Made by a program: the position numbers and the translations under genes
Shown here: positions 34,301-42,430 of the stretch, one piece after another
Position numbering within the stretch: position 1 is the stretch's first letter
Layout: each line of letters starts with the position of its first letter
Notes under the pieces: model-generated
The model's input: the letters and a program-made list of their open reading frames with translations, nothing else
Told to the model about the DNA's origin: nothing
Database searches by the model: none
DNA from: CBDDHT01 sp965227905
GTDB taxonomy: Bacteria; Pseudomonadota; Alphaproteobacteria; Rhizobiales; Methyloligellaceae
Reading direction: 5' to 3'
NCBI GenBank assembly: GCA_965227905.1
Contig: OZ245780.1
Location: 124,001-188,000, forward strand
DNA: 64,000 nt

Positions 34301-34538
34301 GCGGCCCGTATTGATGACAGCGGCAACGACGGCGCTCGGACTGATACCTCTTCTCTATGCAACCGGAACCGGTAGCGAGGTCCAAAAGCCTCTTGCCACA
34401 GTGGTTGTTGGAGGTCTGGTCAGCTCAACGGTTCTGACGCTGCTTGTGCTTCCGGCACTTTATCGCTGGTTCCTGCCAAGCTCGCTTAAAGCCGAGATGG
34501 TGTCGGATCGGCCTTTGCAACCTGCAGCAGCAGAGTAG
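31389..34538 (+). CDS. czcA: Heavy-metal efflux RND pump CzcA
   Basis: 1049 residues, the full HME-RND length, with 12 spans. The start MHAFIERILGQRLLILL is followed by YRDLPVDAFPDVTPTLVQVFTETEGLAPEEVERYVTYPIE typical of the CzcA subfamily. GGIAIAIGMMVDGAIVIAEN supplies the proton-relay Asp/Glu of transmembrane helix 4. It exports divalent cations from periplasm and cytoplasm across the outer membrane with CzcB and CzcC, driven by proton flow. The neighbours (cytochrome, CDF) are in the same direction. Confidence 0.95.
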   Translation: MHAFIERILGQRLLILLFGVAIFAAGYQSYRDLPVDAFPDVTPTLVQVFTETEGLAPEEVERYVTYPIEVAMNGLPDLKEIRSVSNFGLSVVNVYFSDGTDIYFARQLVNERLQLSREEIPEGFGDPEMGPITTGLGQILFYFVEDEKSQRPAEEIREIQDWLIKFNLQTVPGVTEVLSLGGEVKQFKVHVDPNALLRYGLAIGDVTDAIRVNNGNVGAQYIVKNSEQYLIRSVGLARNIADIESIVLKVRDGVPVYVRDVADVGIGGEVRQGLATMNGKGETVAGLVLKLIGTNTSKVIADVKARLKKINASLPPGVSVVPYYDQSRLVLASVATVTDALLQGVVLVALIILLFMGGFRPSLVVALSIPFSVATAFILMQAAGLSANLMSLGGIAIAIGMMVDGAIVIAENVDRLLKEDHKGLTKHQIVARACAEVVRPISFAILIIIVVFLPLFTLQGVEGKTFKPLAITVSLAMLGSLVFAVLIAPILAEMLMRRPTARPGKKGPGRNFGDLVVSFILFFYRPLVTLFVKVRVLAVLLAGGLLALGVWVFPFLGSEFVPRLNEGDLLVRVTMAPSISLEESRDTVLKFERQLLRDFPEVKRVVSRVGRGEVGAHADPVNSAESFVELKPREAWKSDRSPEELFAAMSHGFEGFPGARFNFTQPIAAAVDELLTGTKAELAIKLFGPDTEVLKSKATEIQRAVAGIAGASDVQMDQVTGTPQLRIRVDREAISRYGVNVNDVQSVIRAAIGGDIAGQIFEDVKRFNILVRYNKDARSTPEAIRAIVIRTPSGTLVPLDQIATVEEIVGPRQITRENGQRFITIQANVRGRDIGSFVAEGQTRIADAVKLPAGYLVEWGGQFELQQEANKRLAIVVPITLGLVFLLLFLNFGSLKSSLLIMLNIPLALVGGVVALWLGGLNLSVPASVGFIALFGIALENGMVLVTYLNSLVHAGKPINQASIEGACMRVRPVLMTAATTALGLIPLLYATGTGSEVQKPLATVVVGGLVSSTVLTLLVLPALYRWFLPSSLKAEMVSDRPLQPAAAE

Positions 34539-34598
34539 GTCACAGATGGCCTCTTGCTCACTCTGCTTCGTGCCTTTTCGGAATGGATTGCGATCAAA

Positions 34599-35039
34599 AT
34601 GAAGATTGGTCTTGAGTTGGGACTGCTGATTGCAGGTGTCATTTTCACGATTTTTATCGTCGGAGCCGGGCTTTGGCATTCGATTTTCCACGAGCATTTG
34701 AACGATCAGGAACAGTTTCTCCAAGCAAATCTGAAGACTCCTTTGTTGTTATCTCAAATCTCGCGTGATGGGAGAGAAGCCTACAAAAACTTCTGCCTGG
34801 AATGTCATGGTTCAAACGCCGTCGGTACTAAGTCGGGTCCGTCGCTCATCCACTATGAGGAGCCGCAGCATGGCGACCAATCGTTCGTTCGCGCAATTCG
34901 GTCCGGCGTAGAAGCGCACCACTGGGATTTTGGGGACATGCCGGCAGTTTCAGGAATCACAGAGTCGGAAATTGCCGCAGTGATCCAATATGTCCGGCTC
35001 CTGCAGAAGGCAAATCATGAGAGCTCATCCCATGAGTGA
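34599..35039 (+). CDS. Small cytochrome c of the HHW family (copy 2)
   Basis: 146 residues from ATG 34599; the frame is open to 34554 with a TTG. One membrane anchor (~5-28) and a heme site CLECH (C66, C69, H70). The motif GVEAHHWDFGDM (His 107, His 108, Trp 109, Met 114) links it with the cytochromes at 15337 and 42431. It lies 60 bases after czcA and ends next to the CDF gene; why a cytochrome should be in a cation pump operon is unclear. Confidence 0.85.
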   Translation: MKIGLELGLLIAGVIFTIFIVGAGLWHSIFHEHLNDQEQFLQANLKTPLLLSQISRDGREAYKNFCLECHGSNAVGTKSGPSLIHYEEPQHGDQSFVRAIRSGVEAHHWDFGDMPAVSGITESEIAAVIQYVRLLQKANHESSSHE

Positions 35040-35147
35040 GTGTCGATACGAAGCCTTGCAAACTCTGAAACAATCCACAAACGCCAGATTCGACTGTCGG
35101 CTGCTGCCGATGCCAAGCAAAAAAGTTTTTGCCGGATAGGGTCAGAT

Positions 35148-36005
35148 ATGGCGCACGTTCACAATGGATCAAACAAGAGGCGGACATTCTGGGCTGCTAT
35201 CTTGACGGCCGGGTTCATGGGAGCCGAGATCGTCGGTGGTCTGGTCTCAGGCTCGTTGGCCTTGCTTGCAGACGCGGCCCATATGCTGACAGATGCTGTC
35301 TCGCTCACCTTCGCCTGGATAGCATTCCGGCTGGCGGAGCGTCCGCCCGACAAGGCGCGCACCTATGGCTATGACCGCTTTCAGATCCTCGTGGCGTTCA
35401 CCAACGGAATTTCGTTGTTCTTTATCGTCGGCTGGATTCTCTATGAGGGCATTCAGCGCTTCTTCAATCCGGTTGAAATCCTGGGCGGCACGATGATGGC
35501 CGTGGCGTTTGCCGGGCTTGTCGTGAACATCGCCGCGTTTCTGCTGCTGCATGGAGCCGATCGGGAGAATCTCAACATTCGCGGGGCTATGCTCCATGTT
35601 ATTGGTGATCTTCTCGGATCGGTCGCAGCCCTTTGTGCTGCCGGCGTCATCTTGTGGACCGGATGGACACCCATCGATCCTCTCCTGTCGATCCTGGTCG
35701 CGTTGATCCTGCTGCGCGGCGCCTGTCGCCTGGTCACCGAGGCCGGGCACATTCTGTTGGAGGGCGCACCGCGCAACATCGATATTGAGGAGATCAAAAA
35801 GGACATCGCGGCGAATGTCGCGGGAGTCACCGATATCGGTCATGTGCATGTCTGGTCGCTAACGCAGCAGAAGCCTCTGATTACGTTGCATGCCGACATT
35901 GCCGAAGGAGCGGACCCGGAAGAAACAGTCGCCCTGATCCGCGCTCGGATCGGTGAGCGATTTCAGATCGAGCACGCAACAATCGAGACGAGCTGTATCG
36001 CGTAA
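35148..36005 (+). CDS. czcD: CzcD-type cation diffusion facilitator
   Basis: 285 residues from ATG 35148 (MAHVHNGSNKRRTF); a GTG at 35040 in frame overlaps the cytochrome stop, but the extension is not conserved-looking. Six spans with HMLTD (AAHMLTDAVS) and HVIGD (AMLHVIGDLLGS), the His/Asp metal sites, and a C-terminal dimerisation domain (VTDIGHVHVWSLTQQKPLITLH). It exports Zn, Cd or Co from cytoplasm to periplasm by proton antiport, where CzcCBA can take over. Confidence 0.92.
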   Translation: MAHVHNGSNKRRTFWAAILTAGFMGAEIVGGLVSGSLALLADAAHMLTDAVSLTFAWIAFRLAERPPDKARTYGYDRFQILVAFTNGISLFFIVGWILYEGIQRFFNPVEILGGTMMAVAFAGLVVNIAAFLLLHGADRENLNIRGAMLHVIGDLLGSVAALCAAGVILWTGWTPIDPLLSILVALILLRGACRLVTEAGHILLEGAPRNIDIEEIKKDIAANVAGVTDIGHVHVWSLTQQKPLITLHADIAEGADPEETVALIRARIGERFQIEHATIETSCIA

Positions 36006-36019
36006 AGGACGAGTGGCCC

Positions 36020-36628
36020 ATGGATTTGTCGATATCTGTTGTGGGATCTGAGTGGCGCCGACTGATCATGGTTGTTTCGATCAGTGCGTCTTGCTTCATT
36101 CCGGGTTCGAACGGAATTGCGCAGACGGATCGCAATCTTGGAATGTCAGGCCGATCCCTCGCATCTGTTGTGGGGGATAGAAAGCTCTTGGGAACAGTTG
36201 ACCGGAAGCCGGTGGGAAGGATTGTCGGTTGGCTCGAAGAGGTCCTATTGATCGAGGCGAAAGTCCGATTAAATGCGGTGATCCATACGGGTGTGATTAT
36301 CTCCGCGATCAATGCGCCGAAATTTGAAGGATTTACACGAAACGGATCTATCTGGGTGCGTTTCTCGGTTCGCAAGGCAGGAGGAGAGGATGTGATTATT
36401 GAACAACCGGTCGTCGGCTTCTACCGTCTGCAAACGGACGGGGCGCCCGACAAGAAACGACCGATCGTTCAAATGAAGATATGTATTGCGGGCCACGTCA
36501 AAAACGCAGATTTTATCCTCTGGGACAAGGCACCCAAGGGTTATTCGATTGTCCTTGGTCGCAGTTTTCTCGCCAAAAAAGTCCTGGTAGATCCCAGTCG
36601 AAAGTTCTTGGGACGCGGGGCTTGCTAA
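36020..36628 (+). CDS. RimK-associated Zn-protease-like (retropepsin fold) protein, catalytic Asp replaced
   Basis: 202 residues with a signal-like N-terminus (LIMVVSISASCFIPG). The rest matches the DUF785 family of putative ATP-dependent Zn proteases, now seen as retropepsin-like: GRIVGWLEEVLLIEAKVRLNA, PVVGFYRLQTD, RPIVQMKICIAG, KGYSIVLGRSFLAKKVLVDPSRKFL. The position of the catalytic DTGA reads HTGV, so Asp is replaced by His. It may be a non-peptidase binder or a decayed enzyme. 14 bases after czcD, likely cotranscribed. Confidence 0.75.
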   Translation: MDLSISVVGSEWRRLIMVVSISASCFIPGSNGIAQTDRNLGMSGRSLASVVGDRKLLGTVDRKPVGRIVGWLEEVLLIEAKVRLNAVIHTGVIISAINAPKFEGFTRNGSIWVRFSVRKAGGEDVIIEQPVVGFYRLQTDGAPDKKRPIVQMKICIAGHVKNADFILWDKAPKGYSIVLGRSFLAKKVLVDPSRKFLGRGAC

Positions 36629-36630
36629 AA

Positions 36631-36860
36631 CCATTGATCTAGCGATGGGGTACCATATCTTCCCCGGCAAGTTCGGTCACGCGCATGAATTGCTCATCGG
36701 ACATTGGCCCATCGTGATCAATCATCCCCGGAGAATCTGCAGCCGGGCTATCCAACATCGGGTAGCGGTTCCAGTCCAATTCATTGGGGGAGACTCTGTT
36801 AAGTGAATGCCATGCCTACGGGCCAGAGGCTCGATAAACCTGAGGCTACCGCATCGCCGT
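36631..36860 (-). pseudogene. Degraded minus-strand coding remnant
   Basis: On the minus strand one phase reads GFIEPLARRHGIHL and, after a one-base shift, NELDWNRYPMLDSPAADSP and MSDEQFMRVTELAGEDMVPHR before a stop at about 36631. The two parts form a protein-like sequence that no single frame covers. Family unknown; no start codon or ribosome site is found. Confidence 0.3.
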
Positions 36861-36901
36861 CTAATTCCATTCAAAAGCTCAACACAATCGTGCCAACAGG
36901 C

Positions 36902-36932
36902 TTGAGCCTCTAGTAACTATAGGTCGTATCAT
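36902..36932 (+). promoter_or_regulatory. MerR-type promoter upstream of the second TRAP set
   Basis: TTGAGC (36902-36907) and TATCAT (36927-36932) flank a 19-base spacer with the dyad CTCTAGTAACTATAG, matching the operators at 21497 and 24345. It points right. The next gene is the TRAP small permease at 37105, with ~170 bases between, so either the transporter is metal-regulated or an original target gene was lost. The rest of 36629-37104 holds only the degraded remnant at 36631. Confidence 0.65.
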
Positions 36933-37104
36933 GCTCATCGCAGGCGCTAACCGCATCGGCGATCAATGATCAACGTCAACCTAAAGTTCAGAACGCACAC
37001 CGTATCAAATTCGTCTCACACAATCAGAGGTGCTTTCCAAAAACGGTCGCTGAATACCCGGCGGACGCCGGCATCAACGGCTGCGGCGTATTCGAGGTTC
37101 TCCC

Positions 37105-38061
37105 GTGAACGCAGTAATCATCCGGATATTCGGCTGGGCCTTATTGACCTTTCTTGCCGTCTTTCTGCTCAACAACTATCTCACATTCTGGCTCGATTGG
37201 CCTGGTTCGTTCGGCACCAAAGACGGCCCTTTCGAGGCGCGCTCATTCGTGCAGGCAGGGTTCTATGCGGCGGCGATCGCGTGCGTCGTTGTCTATGTAT
37301 TTCGCCACCCTGAGCGAACGCTCAGGGCTGAGAGCCAGCAGATTTCCAGTTTCAATTCGTTTCTGATGCGCTCAGCGTTTTGGGCAGTCATTCTGATCGG
37401 ACTGATCGACGTGAGCCTTTCCTTCCTGCGCGGAGAAGATCTGCTTGACGAGCTCGTTGGCAATGCGCTCGCGCAGGACTTAATGAGGGCTGAGTATCGT
37501 GGATCTTATGTGCACATGCCTCTGATCGCGTTTTCGATCATGGTTGCCGCGTTCACACGGACTGTCGGTGTTCCATGGCTGGCCCTATTGATAGTCGTCG
37601 CTGAGCTGTTGATCGTAATATTCCGTTTCATCTTTTCCTACGAACAAGTCTTCATGACCGATCTGGTGCGGTTCTGGTACGCCGCGCTGTTTCTTTTTGG
37701 CTGCGCTTATACATTGCGGGAAGAAGGGCACGTTCGAGTCGACGTGTTTTATGCTGGCCTCGCCCCGAAGACGAAGGGTCTTGTCAATGCTCTCGGCACA
37801 CTGCTGCTAGGAATGCCGTTTTGCTGGCTAATTCTGATTGTCGGCACAGCAGGCAAGACCGGGATCATTAACAGTGCGCTGCTGAGATTTGAAATCCAGG
37901 GCGTCGGAGACGGGATGTACATCCTGTACCTGATGACTGTTTTCATGGGGATCTTCGCGGTTCTCATGCTGATCGAGCTTGTCAGCTTTCTTTTCAATTC
38001 TGTCGGCGACTACCTCGAAGAACCGGGCGGTCGGAGCCATGACGCTTCCTCCGTCCAATAA
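37105..38061 (+). CDS. TRAP transporter small permease (DctQ-like, long form), set 2
   Basis: 318 residues from GTG 37105 (GAGG 8 bases upstream). It is about twice the usual DctQ size, with eight or so hydrophobic segments; the first half (INNYLTFWLDWPG ... SFLRGEDLLDELVGNALAQ) is an extra N-terminal membrane region and the second half (YEQVFMTDLVRFWYAALFLFGCAYTLREEGHVRVDV) is the DctQ core. Ends 27 bases before the large permease. Confidence 0.87.
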   Translation: MNAVIIRIFGWALLTFLAVFLLNNYLTFWLDWPGSFGTKDGPFEARSFVQAGFYAAAIACVVVYVFRHPERTLRAESQQISSFNSFLMRSAFWAVILIGLIDVSLSFLRGEDLLDELVGNALAQDLMRAEYRGSYVHMPLIAFSIMVAAFTRTVGVPWLALLIVVAELLIVIFRFIFSYEQVFMTDLVRFWYAALFLFGCAYTLREEGHVRVDVFYAGLAPKTKGLVNALGTLLLGMPFCWLILIVGTAGKTGIINSALLRFEIQGVGDGMYILYLMTVFMGIFAVLMLIELVSFLFNSVGDYLEEPGGRSHDASSVQ

Positions 38062-38088
38062 GAGCCAGGGAAGAGAAGCAAGTTGCCA

Positions 38089-40749
38089 ATGGAAATCGTC
38101 TTCCTCGCTCTGCTGGTTGTCATGTTGGCCTGCGCGCTCGGTTCTGGATACCCTGTGGCGTTCGCTATTCCCGGTTCCGCTATTCTCACGATCGCTCTGG
38201 CAGCTCTCAGCGGTTATCTGTTTTCAGGCGACGCTGATGCGTTTTTTATTCAAGGCGGAGGACCGAGGTCGTGGCTCTCCGCGGGTGTAAGCAACTTCCG
38301 CGACGTCTATCGGTCGGACGATAGCGATATTCTAATCGCGATTCCGCTTTTCGTATTCATGGGTCACATGCTCCAGCGCTCGAGGGTCGCTGAGGATTTG
38401 TTGTTAGCAATGGCGCAACTCTTTGGCGCGATCCGAGGAGGACTTGGCATCTCGGCCATTGTCGTTGGAGCGTTGCTTGCCGCGACGACCGGAATTGTCG
38501 GTGCAACCGTTGTCGCCATGGGCATGATCTCGCTTCCGACCATGCTGCGGAACAATTATTCAAAGCCATTGGCCACTGGTGTAATCGCGGCAACCGGAAC
38601 CCTGGGTCAGATCATCCCGCCGTCAATCGTCCTTCTCATTCTCGTCCAACAACTAACCACCGCCGTCAACCAGGCGGGCATCCAGCGTAGGGCACTCTAC
38701 AAAGCATCGAGTGGGGAGCTTGTTATGCCCACCGAATTCGACGTGTCTTCAGTCAGCGCCGGCGAGATGTTCATGGGGGCTTTCATCCCCGGCATGTTGC
38801 TTGTCGGACTTTTCATGCTCTACGTCTTGGTGCACGCATTCTTAAGCCCTCAGCTTGCGCCGGCGTTGACCAAATACGAGAAGTGGGACGGGCAGCTGGC
38901 TATCAGAGTGATGGTAGCTTTGGTTCCGCCGCTCGCACTGATCCTTCTCGTTCTCGGCTCCATCGTTGCGGGGGTCGCAACCGTCAACCAGGCAGGCGCA
39001 ATCGGTGCGGCGGGCGCGACAGTAATGGCCGGGTATCGCCTGCGGGAGGGCAAGCGCGGTGCTTTTGCACCAACCGTGATCACGATTCTCTCCCTGTGCG
39101 CAATTGGGCTCATCGTCAACATCTTCAACGTCAATCTGAGGAAGATCGACACAAGCGACGATGTCCTCGGCGTGGTGCTTGCTGCAATAGCAGTAGTGCT
39201 GTTGGCGTTTGCGCTCTGCTGGAGTGGCTGGCGTACGCTAAAAATCGAACACACGATGAAGAGAGTTGTGGATGAGACGACCAAGACAACCTCCCTAATC
39301 TTCTTTATTCTGCTAGGCGCCGTGATGCTGACTGCCGCCTTCCGTGGCTTCGGCGGCGACGAGATCGTCAGAGATTTTCTGCAAAAGCTGCCAGGCGGTT
39401 TCTGGGGTCAGTTCACCATCGTGATGCTGATCATTTTCTCTCTGGGCTTCTTCCTTGACTTCATCGAAATAACTGTGGTGGTGGTGCCGATCATCGCGCC
39501 AATCCTGCTCGCCGATCCGTCAGCAAATGTCACGGCGATTTGGCTGGGTGTGATGATAGCGCTGAACATTCAAACCTCGTTTCTGACGCCGCCTTTCGGC
39601 TTTGCGCTATTCTATTTGCGTGGCGTCGCGCCCCCGAGCGTCAGCACCACAGACATCTACAAAGGCGTTGTACCATTTATCGCAATTCAGCTCTTGGCTC
39701 TCGGTGTGGTTGGAGCCTACCCAAGGTTGGTCAATTACTTGCCGAACCGCGTGTTACTTCTTTCGGAATCGGCTCCACCTACGACGAATCCCCGGCAGCA
39801 GTATTGCATTGAGGAGTACGTTTCTCGGAGATTTGAACGCAACGGTGACACGATCCGTGGAGCAATTTCTCAAGCGAGATCACTTGATCTGCAAGTGCTC
39901 CCCAAACACCTTCGCGACGAACTCGAGCAGGGTTTCGAGAGAGCTAATGACGTCTTCACTATGATGAGCGAAATCGAAAGGACTGAGCGCGCTGTCTCCA
40001 AAGCGGCGGTTGCCTACCGACCGATCCATAGCAAAGTTCGGAGACTCGAGCGAGATGTTCGCCGGAGTGATCAGGAGATCGCAGAGCTCGAGGTATTAGT
40101 CTCCCGTGCCGGCGCTACCGTCTCGGAAGCGGTGGCGCAGCAGGCGCGGCATCGAATCTCGGAACTGACTGCTCAGCGCAGTGCCATCCTTGGCAAGATA
40201 CCGGTCGAATGGGACGCCGTGAGCAGAGAGTTCTCCGCAATCCAAAAGGCGTCAAACGATGCGCGGCGAGCATATCGTCACGCTGCCGACAATGCTTATC
40301 AGCCAATATCTAGAGTTTTGGCGATGATCGGTGGTCTGAAGACACTGAAATCGATTGGAGGTGATCTCCGGGCGCTCGAACCACTGATACACACTGAGCC
40401 GGAGTCAGTTGTACTGGAACGTATTGGGTCCATTCACGCCGCGCTTGGTCGAACCGCCGGCACAGCTGAGATTCGCAAGGCGACATACCAGGCTCGCCGG
40501 GCCTTGGGTGCCAAGTCGCCAAAACTGAAAACCGCACAAATATCCCTTGCGAGAGCCGTTGCATTGTTTGAAGCGGATGTCGCCTGGCGCGAGCGGGCAT
40601 TCGGCGCGCTCCTCCCAGGTCTTAAAGCCTACGAAGCTGCTATCGCCGATACGATTGGCCTTCGAAGTCAATCGCGCCTGCCCGATCATGTCGCCGTAGA
40701 TGTTGCAAGCTGCCGCGCGACTCCCCGCGACATTTTTCTGAACTTCTAA
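38089..40749 (+). CDS. TRAP transporter large permease with C-terminal coiled-coil extension, set 2
   Basis: 886 residues from ATG 38089 (or TTG 38083). Residues ~1-560 are DctM with its motifs (LGSGYPVAFAIPGSAI, LGQIIPPSIVLLILVQQL, LGFFLDFIEITVVVVPII, FLTPPFGFALFYLRGVAPP) and a larger periplasmic loop than set 1. From ~565 a ~320-residue soluble region follows: coiled coil (IHSKVRRLERDVRRSDQEIAELE) and a helical tail containing GTAEIRKATYQARRALG. The tail is duplicated in broken form at 26851. The extension is not part of normal DctM; it may be an in-frame fusion with a formerly separate gene. No binding-protein gene is present. Confidence 0.88.
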   Translation: MEIVFLALLVVMLACALGSGYPVAFAIPGSAILTIALAALSGYLFSGDADAFFIQGGGPRSWLSAGVSNFRDVYRSDDSDILIAIPLFVFMGHMLQRSRVAEDLLLAMAQLFGAIRGGLGISAIVVGALLAATTGIVGATVVAMGMISLPTMLRNNYSKPLATGVIAATGTLGQIIPPSIVLLILVQQLTTAVNQAGIQRRALYKASSGELVMPTEFDVSSVSAGEMFMGAFIPGMLLVGLFMLYVLVHAFLSPQLAPALTKYEKWDGQLAIRVMVALVPPLALILLVLGSIVAGVATVNQAGAIGAAGATVMAGYRLREGKRGAFAPTVITILSLCAIGLIVNIFNVNLRKIDTSDDVLGVVLAAIAVVLLAFALCWSGWRTLKIEHTMKRVVDETTKTTSLIFFILLGAVMLTAAFRGFGGDEIVRDFLQKLPGGFWGQFTIVMLIIFSLGFFLDFIEITVVVVPIIAPILLADPSANVTAIWLGVMIALNIQTSFLTPPFGFALFYLRGVAPPSVSTTDIYKGVVPFIAIQLLALGVVGAYPRLVNYLPNRVLLLSESAPPTTNPRQQYCIEEYVSRRFERNGDTIRGAISQARSLDLQVLPKHLRDELEQGFERANDVFTMMSEIERTERAVSKAAVAYRPIHSKVRRLERDVRRSDQEIAELEVLVSRAGATVSEAVAQQARHRISELTAQRSAILGKIPVEWDAVSREFSAIQKASNDARRAYRHAADNAYQPISRVLAMIGGLKTLKSIGGDLRALEPLIHTEPESVVLERIGSIHAALGRTAGTAEIRKATYQARRALGAKSPKLKTAQISLARAVALFEADVAWRERAFGALLPGLKAYEAAIADTIGLRSQSRLPDHVAVDVASCRATPRDIFLNF

Positions 40750-40917
40750 CCGGTCGTCAAATGCGGAAGCAGGAGAAAACCGCTTGACCCTCCAAGTACT
40801 CGAGGACCCACGGTCTCAAGGCTGTTCAATGCTGAGTTCTTGATGTTTGCTTGGGGGATTCACAGAGCGGAATTTATCTGAATCTCTACGAGTGCATTTA
40901 ATTCGGAGGGTGCACTC

Positions 40918-41019
40918 ATGGCATTGGAAGTCTTAAACCCTTTATCTCTGGTCCCCGACCCGCACCGGGCGGAGGGCAAGAAGTGGCAATTCCGCCCGGT
41001 GCTGCTGGCGACGACGTAA
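40918..41019 (+). pseudogene. Truncated ISAs1-like transposase N-terminus
   Basis: ATG 40918 with GGAGGG 7 bases upstream opens a 33-codon frame: LEVLNPLSLVPDPHRAEGKK then WQFRPVLLATT and a stop. The DPHRAEGKKWQFRPVLLA part resembles the DDE_Tnp_1-associated N-terminus of ISAs1-family transposases (D-R---G--Y-L--LLLA). It is cut five bases before the ~100-base repeat at 41024. The bases 40750-40917 are noncoding and share GAAAACCGCTTG with the copy at 26870. Confidence 0.5.
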
Positions 41020-41023
41020 AACT

Positions 41024-41123
41024 CTGTCAATCTAGCCTATGAATTCAGCCAAGCTCCTTATTAGGTCGCGTCATCAACAATTAACCCAAACCTGTTGAGA
41101 TAGCTGAATGACCAACCCGTTTT
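41024..41123. repeat. Dispersed ~100-base repeat, copy 2
   Basis: About 90 percent identical to 18971-19071, same orientation, both starting at CTGT and ending CCAACCCGTTTT. It directly abuts the truncated ISAs1-like frame. See copy 1. Confidence 0.75.
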
Positions 41124-41227
41124 CGCGAGCTGGCAAGATATTTGCTTGGTTGCCAATCATGAAAGGTCCCATGTCGGGTCTGGCGCCATAATTTCTTGTT
41201 TGCATAAACCATCATTGGCTTAATCGA

Positions 41228-42337
41228 ATGCATCCCACCATTCACGAATTGCTCAACGACCGAGATAACAACTTTAACCTCATCAGGTTCCTGGCAGCCT
41301 TGGCCGTCATATATGATCACAGCTACACGGTCTTGCTTGGGGGCAGCCACGGTTGGGTGCTGCCCTACATCTCGAATGGTGATTTAGGCTGGTATGCCGT
41401 CAATGTGTTTTTTATCTTGTCCGGATTTCTCGTTACCAAGAGTTGGTTAAGACGCGGCGAGTTCATCTCATACGCTGTTGCACGCTCTGTGCGACTATTG
41501 CCGGGTCTTGGAGTCGCAGCCTTCGCAGTCGCATTTATTATCGGACCGATCGTTTGTCTTTGTCAGCACGAAGAGTATTTTTCTGATCTGAGAACATGGT
41601 TGTATGTACCTCTCACTGCATCCCTCATTTCACCGACCCAGACTCTCCCCTTCGTTTTCGAAGCGCTGCCCAAAGATGCGATAATCAATAATCCGTTGTG
41701 GACGCTGCGCTACGAAGCTCTGTCTTATGCAGCGCTTGGCGCTTTTGGAATGCTTGGTCTGCTTTCAACGCGCGCGCGCAGTTTCATTACAATTTTCACA
41801 CTCCTCTCAGCCTATCTGATAGTGACCACCGCAACAGATTTGCGCGACCATAGCCCCTTCCTCGATAGTCTGATGCGGTTTTGGTTGTGCTTCTTTCTTG
41901 GCGCTCTGGTTTTCCTGGTTGGGGATCGCATCACGCTACGACCATCAATAATAATACTGTTGTTGGCCGCCGCGACGCTCTCTTACGGGACTTCCCTGTA
42001 TGAACTAGTGCTGCAAGTTGCTTTGGCATATGGTCTCTTCTGGGTTGCGTTGGTTCCGGATGGCACTGTTCGCCGCTTCAATCAGTTTGGCGATTACTCC
42101 TACGGACTGTATATCTATGCTTGGCCATTCCAGCAGATTGTCGTTCTAGTTTCCCCTGACATCTCGCCTCTTGGGCTGTTTGCCATAGTCACGCCTATTG
42201 TCCTGCTGACGGCCATGGCGTCCTGGCATTGGATCGAGAGTCCGGCGTTGAATGCGAGACATGGTTTGACTGATTGGATCTCGGCAATCTGCAATGACCT
42301 GCGTTCCACAGCTCGTCGCTACTCTCGCGGGTGCTGA
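41228..42337 (+). CDS. Acyltransferase 3 family membrane protein (OafA/NodX-like)
   Basis: 369 residues with ten or so spans. The family signature opens the protein: NFNLIRFLAALAVIYDHSYTV contains the catalytic-type His, followed by GWYAVNVFFILSGFLVTKSW and a VARSVRLLPGL motif, and it ends DYSYGLYIYAWPFQQ and WHWIESPAL. Such enzymes transfer acetyl or other acyl groups to surface sugars such as O-antigen or exopolysaccharide. It stands alone between a repeat and a convergent operon, so its target is unknown. Confidence 0.9.
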   Translation: MHPTIHELLNDRDNNFNLIRFLAALAVIYDHSYTVLLGGSHGWVLPYISNGDLGWYAVNVFFILSGFLVTKSWLRRGEFISYAVARSVRLLPGLGVAAFAVAFIIGPIVCLCQHEEYFSDLRTWLYVPLTASLISPTQTLPFVFEALPKDAIINNPLWTLRYEALSYAALGAFGMLGLLSTRARSFITIFTLLSAYLIVTTATDLRDHSPFLDSLMRFWLCFFLGALVFLVGDRITLRPSIIILLLAAATLSYGTSLYELVLQVALAYGLFWVALVPDGTVRRFNQFGDYSYGLYIYAWPFQQIVVLVSPDISPLGLFAIVTPIVLLTAMASWHWIESPALNARHGLTDWISAICNDLRSTARRYSRGC

Positions 42338-42430
42338 ATTCCCCGTTGTTGTGCCGCCGATGCTTTTGGACGGGTGACGTCCAAGTGTGTTCATGTCTTC
42401 GCCAATAGATCGCCGCAGGACCGGAGGGCA

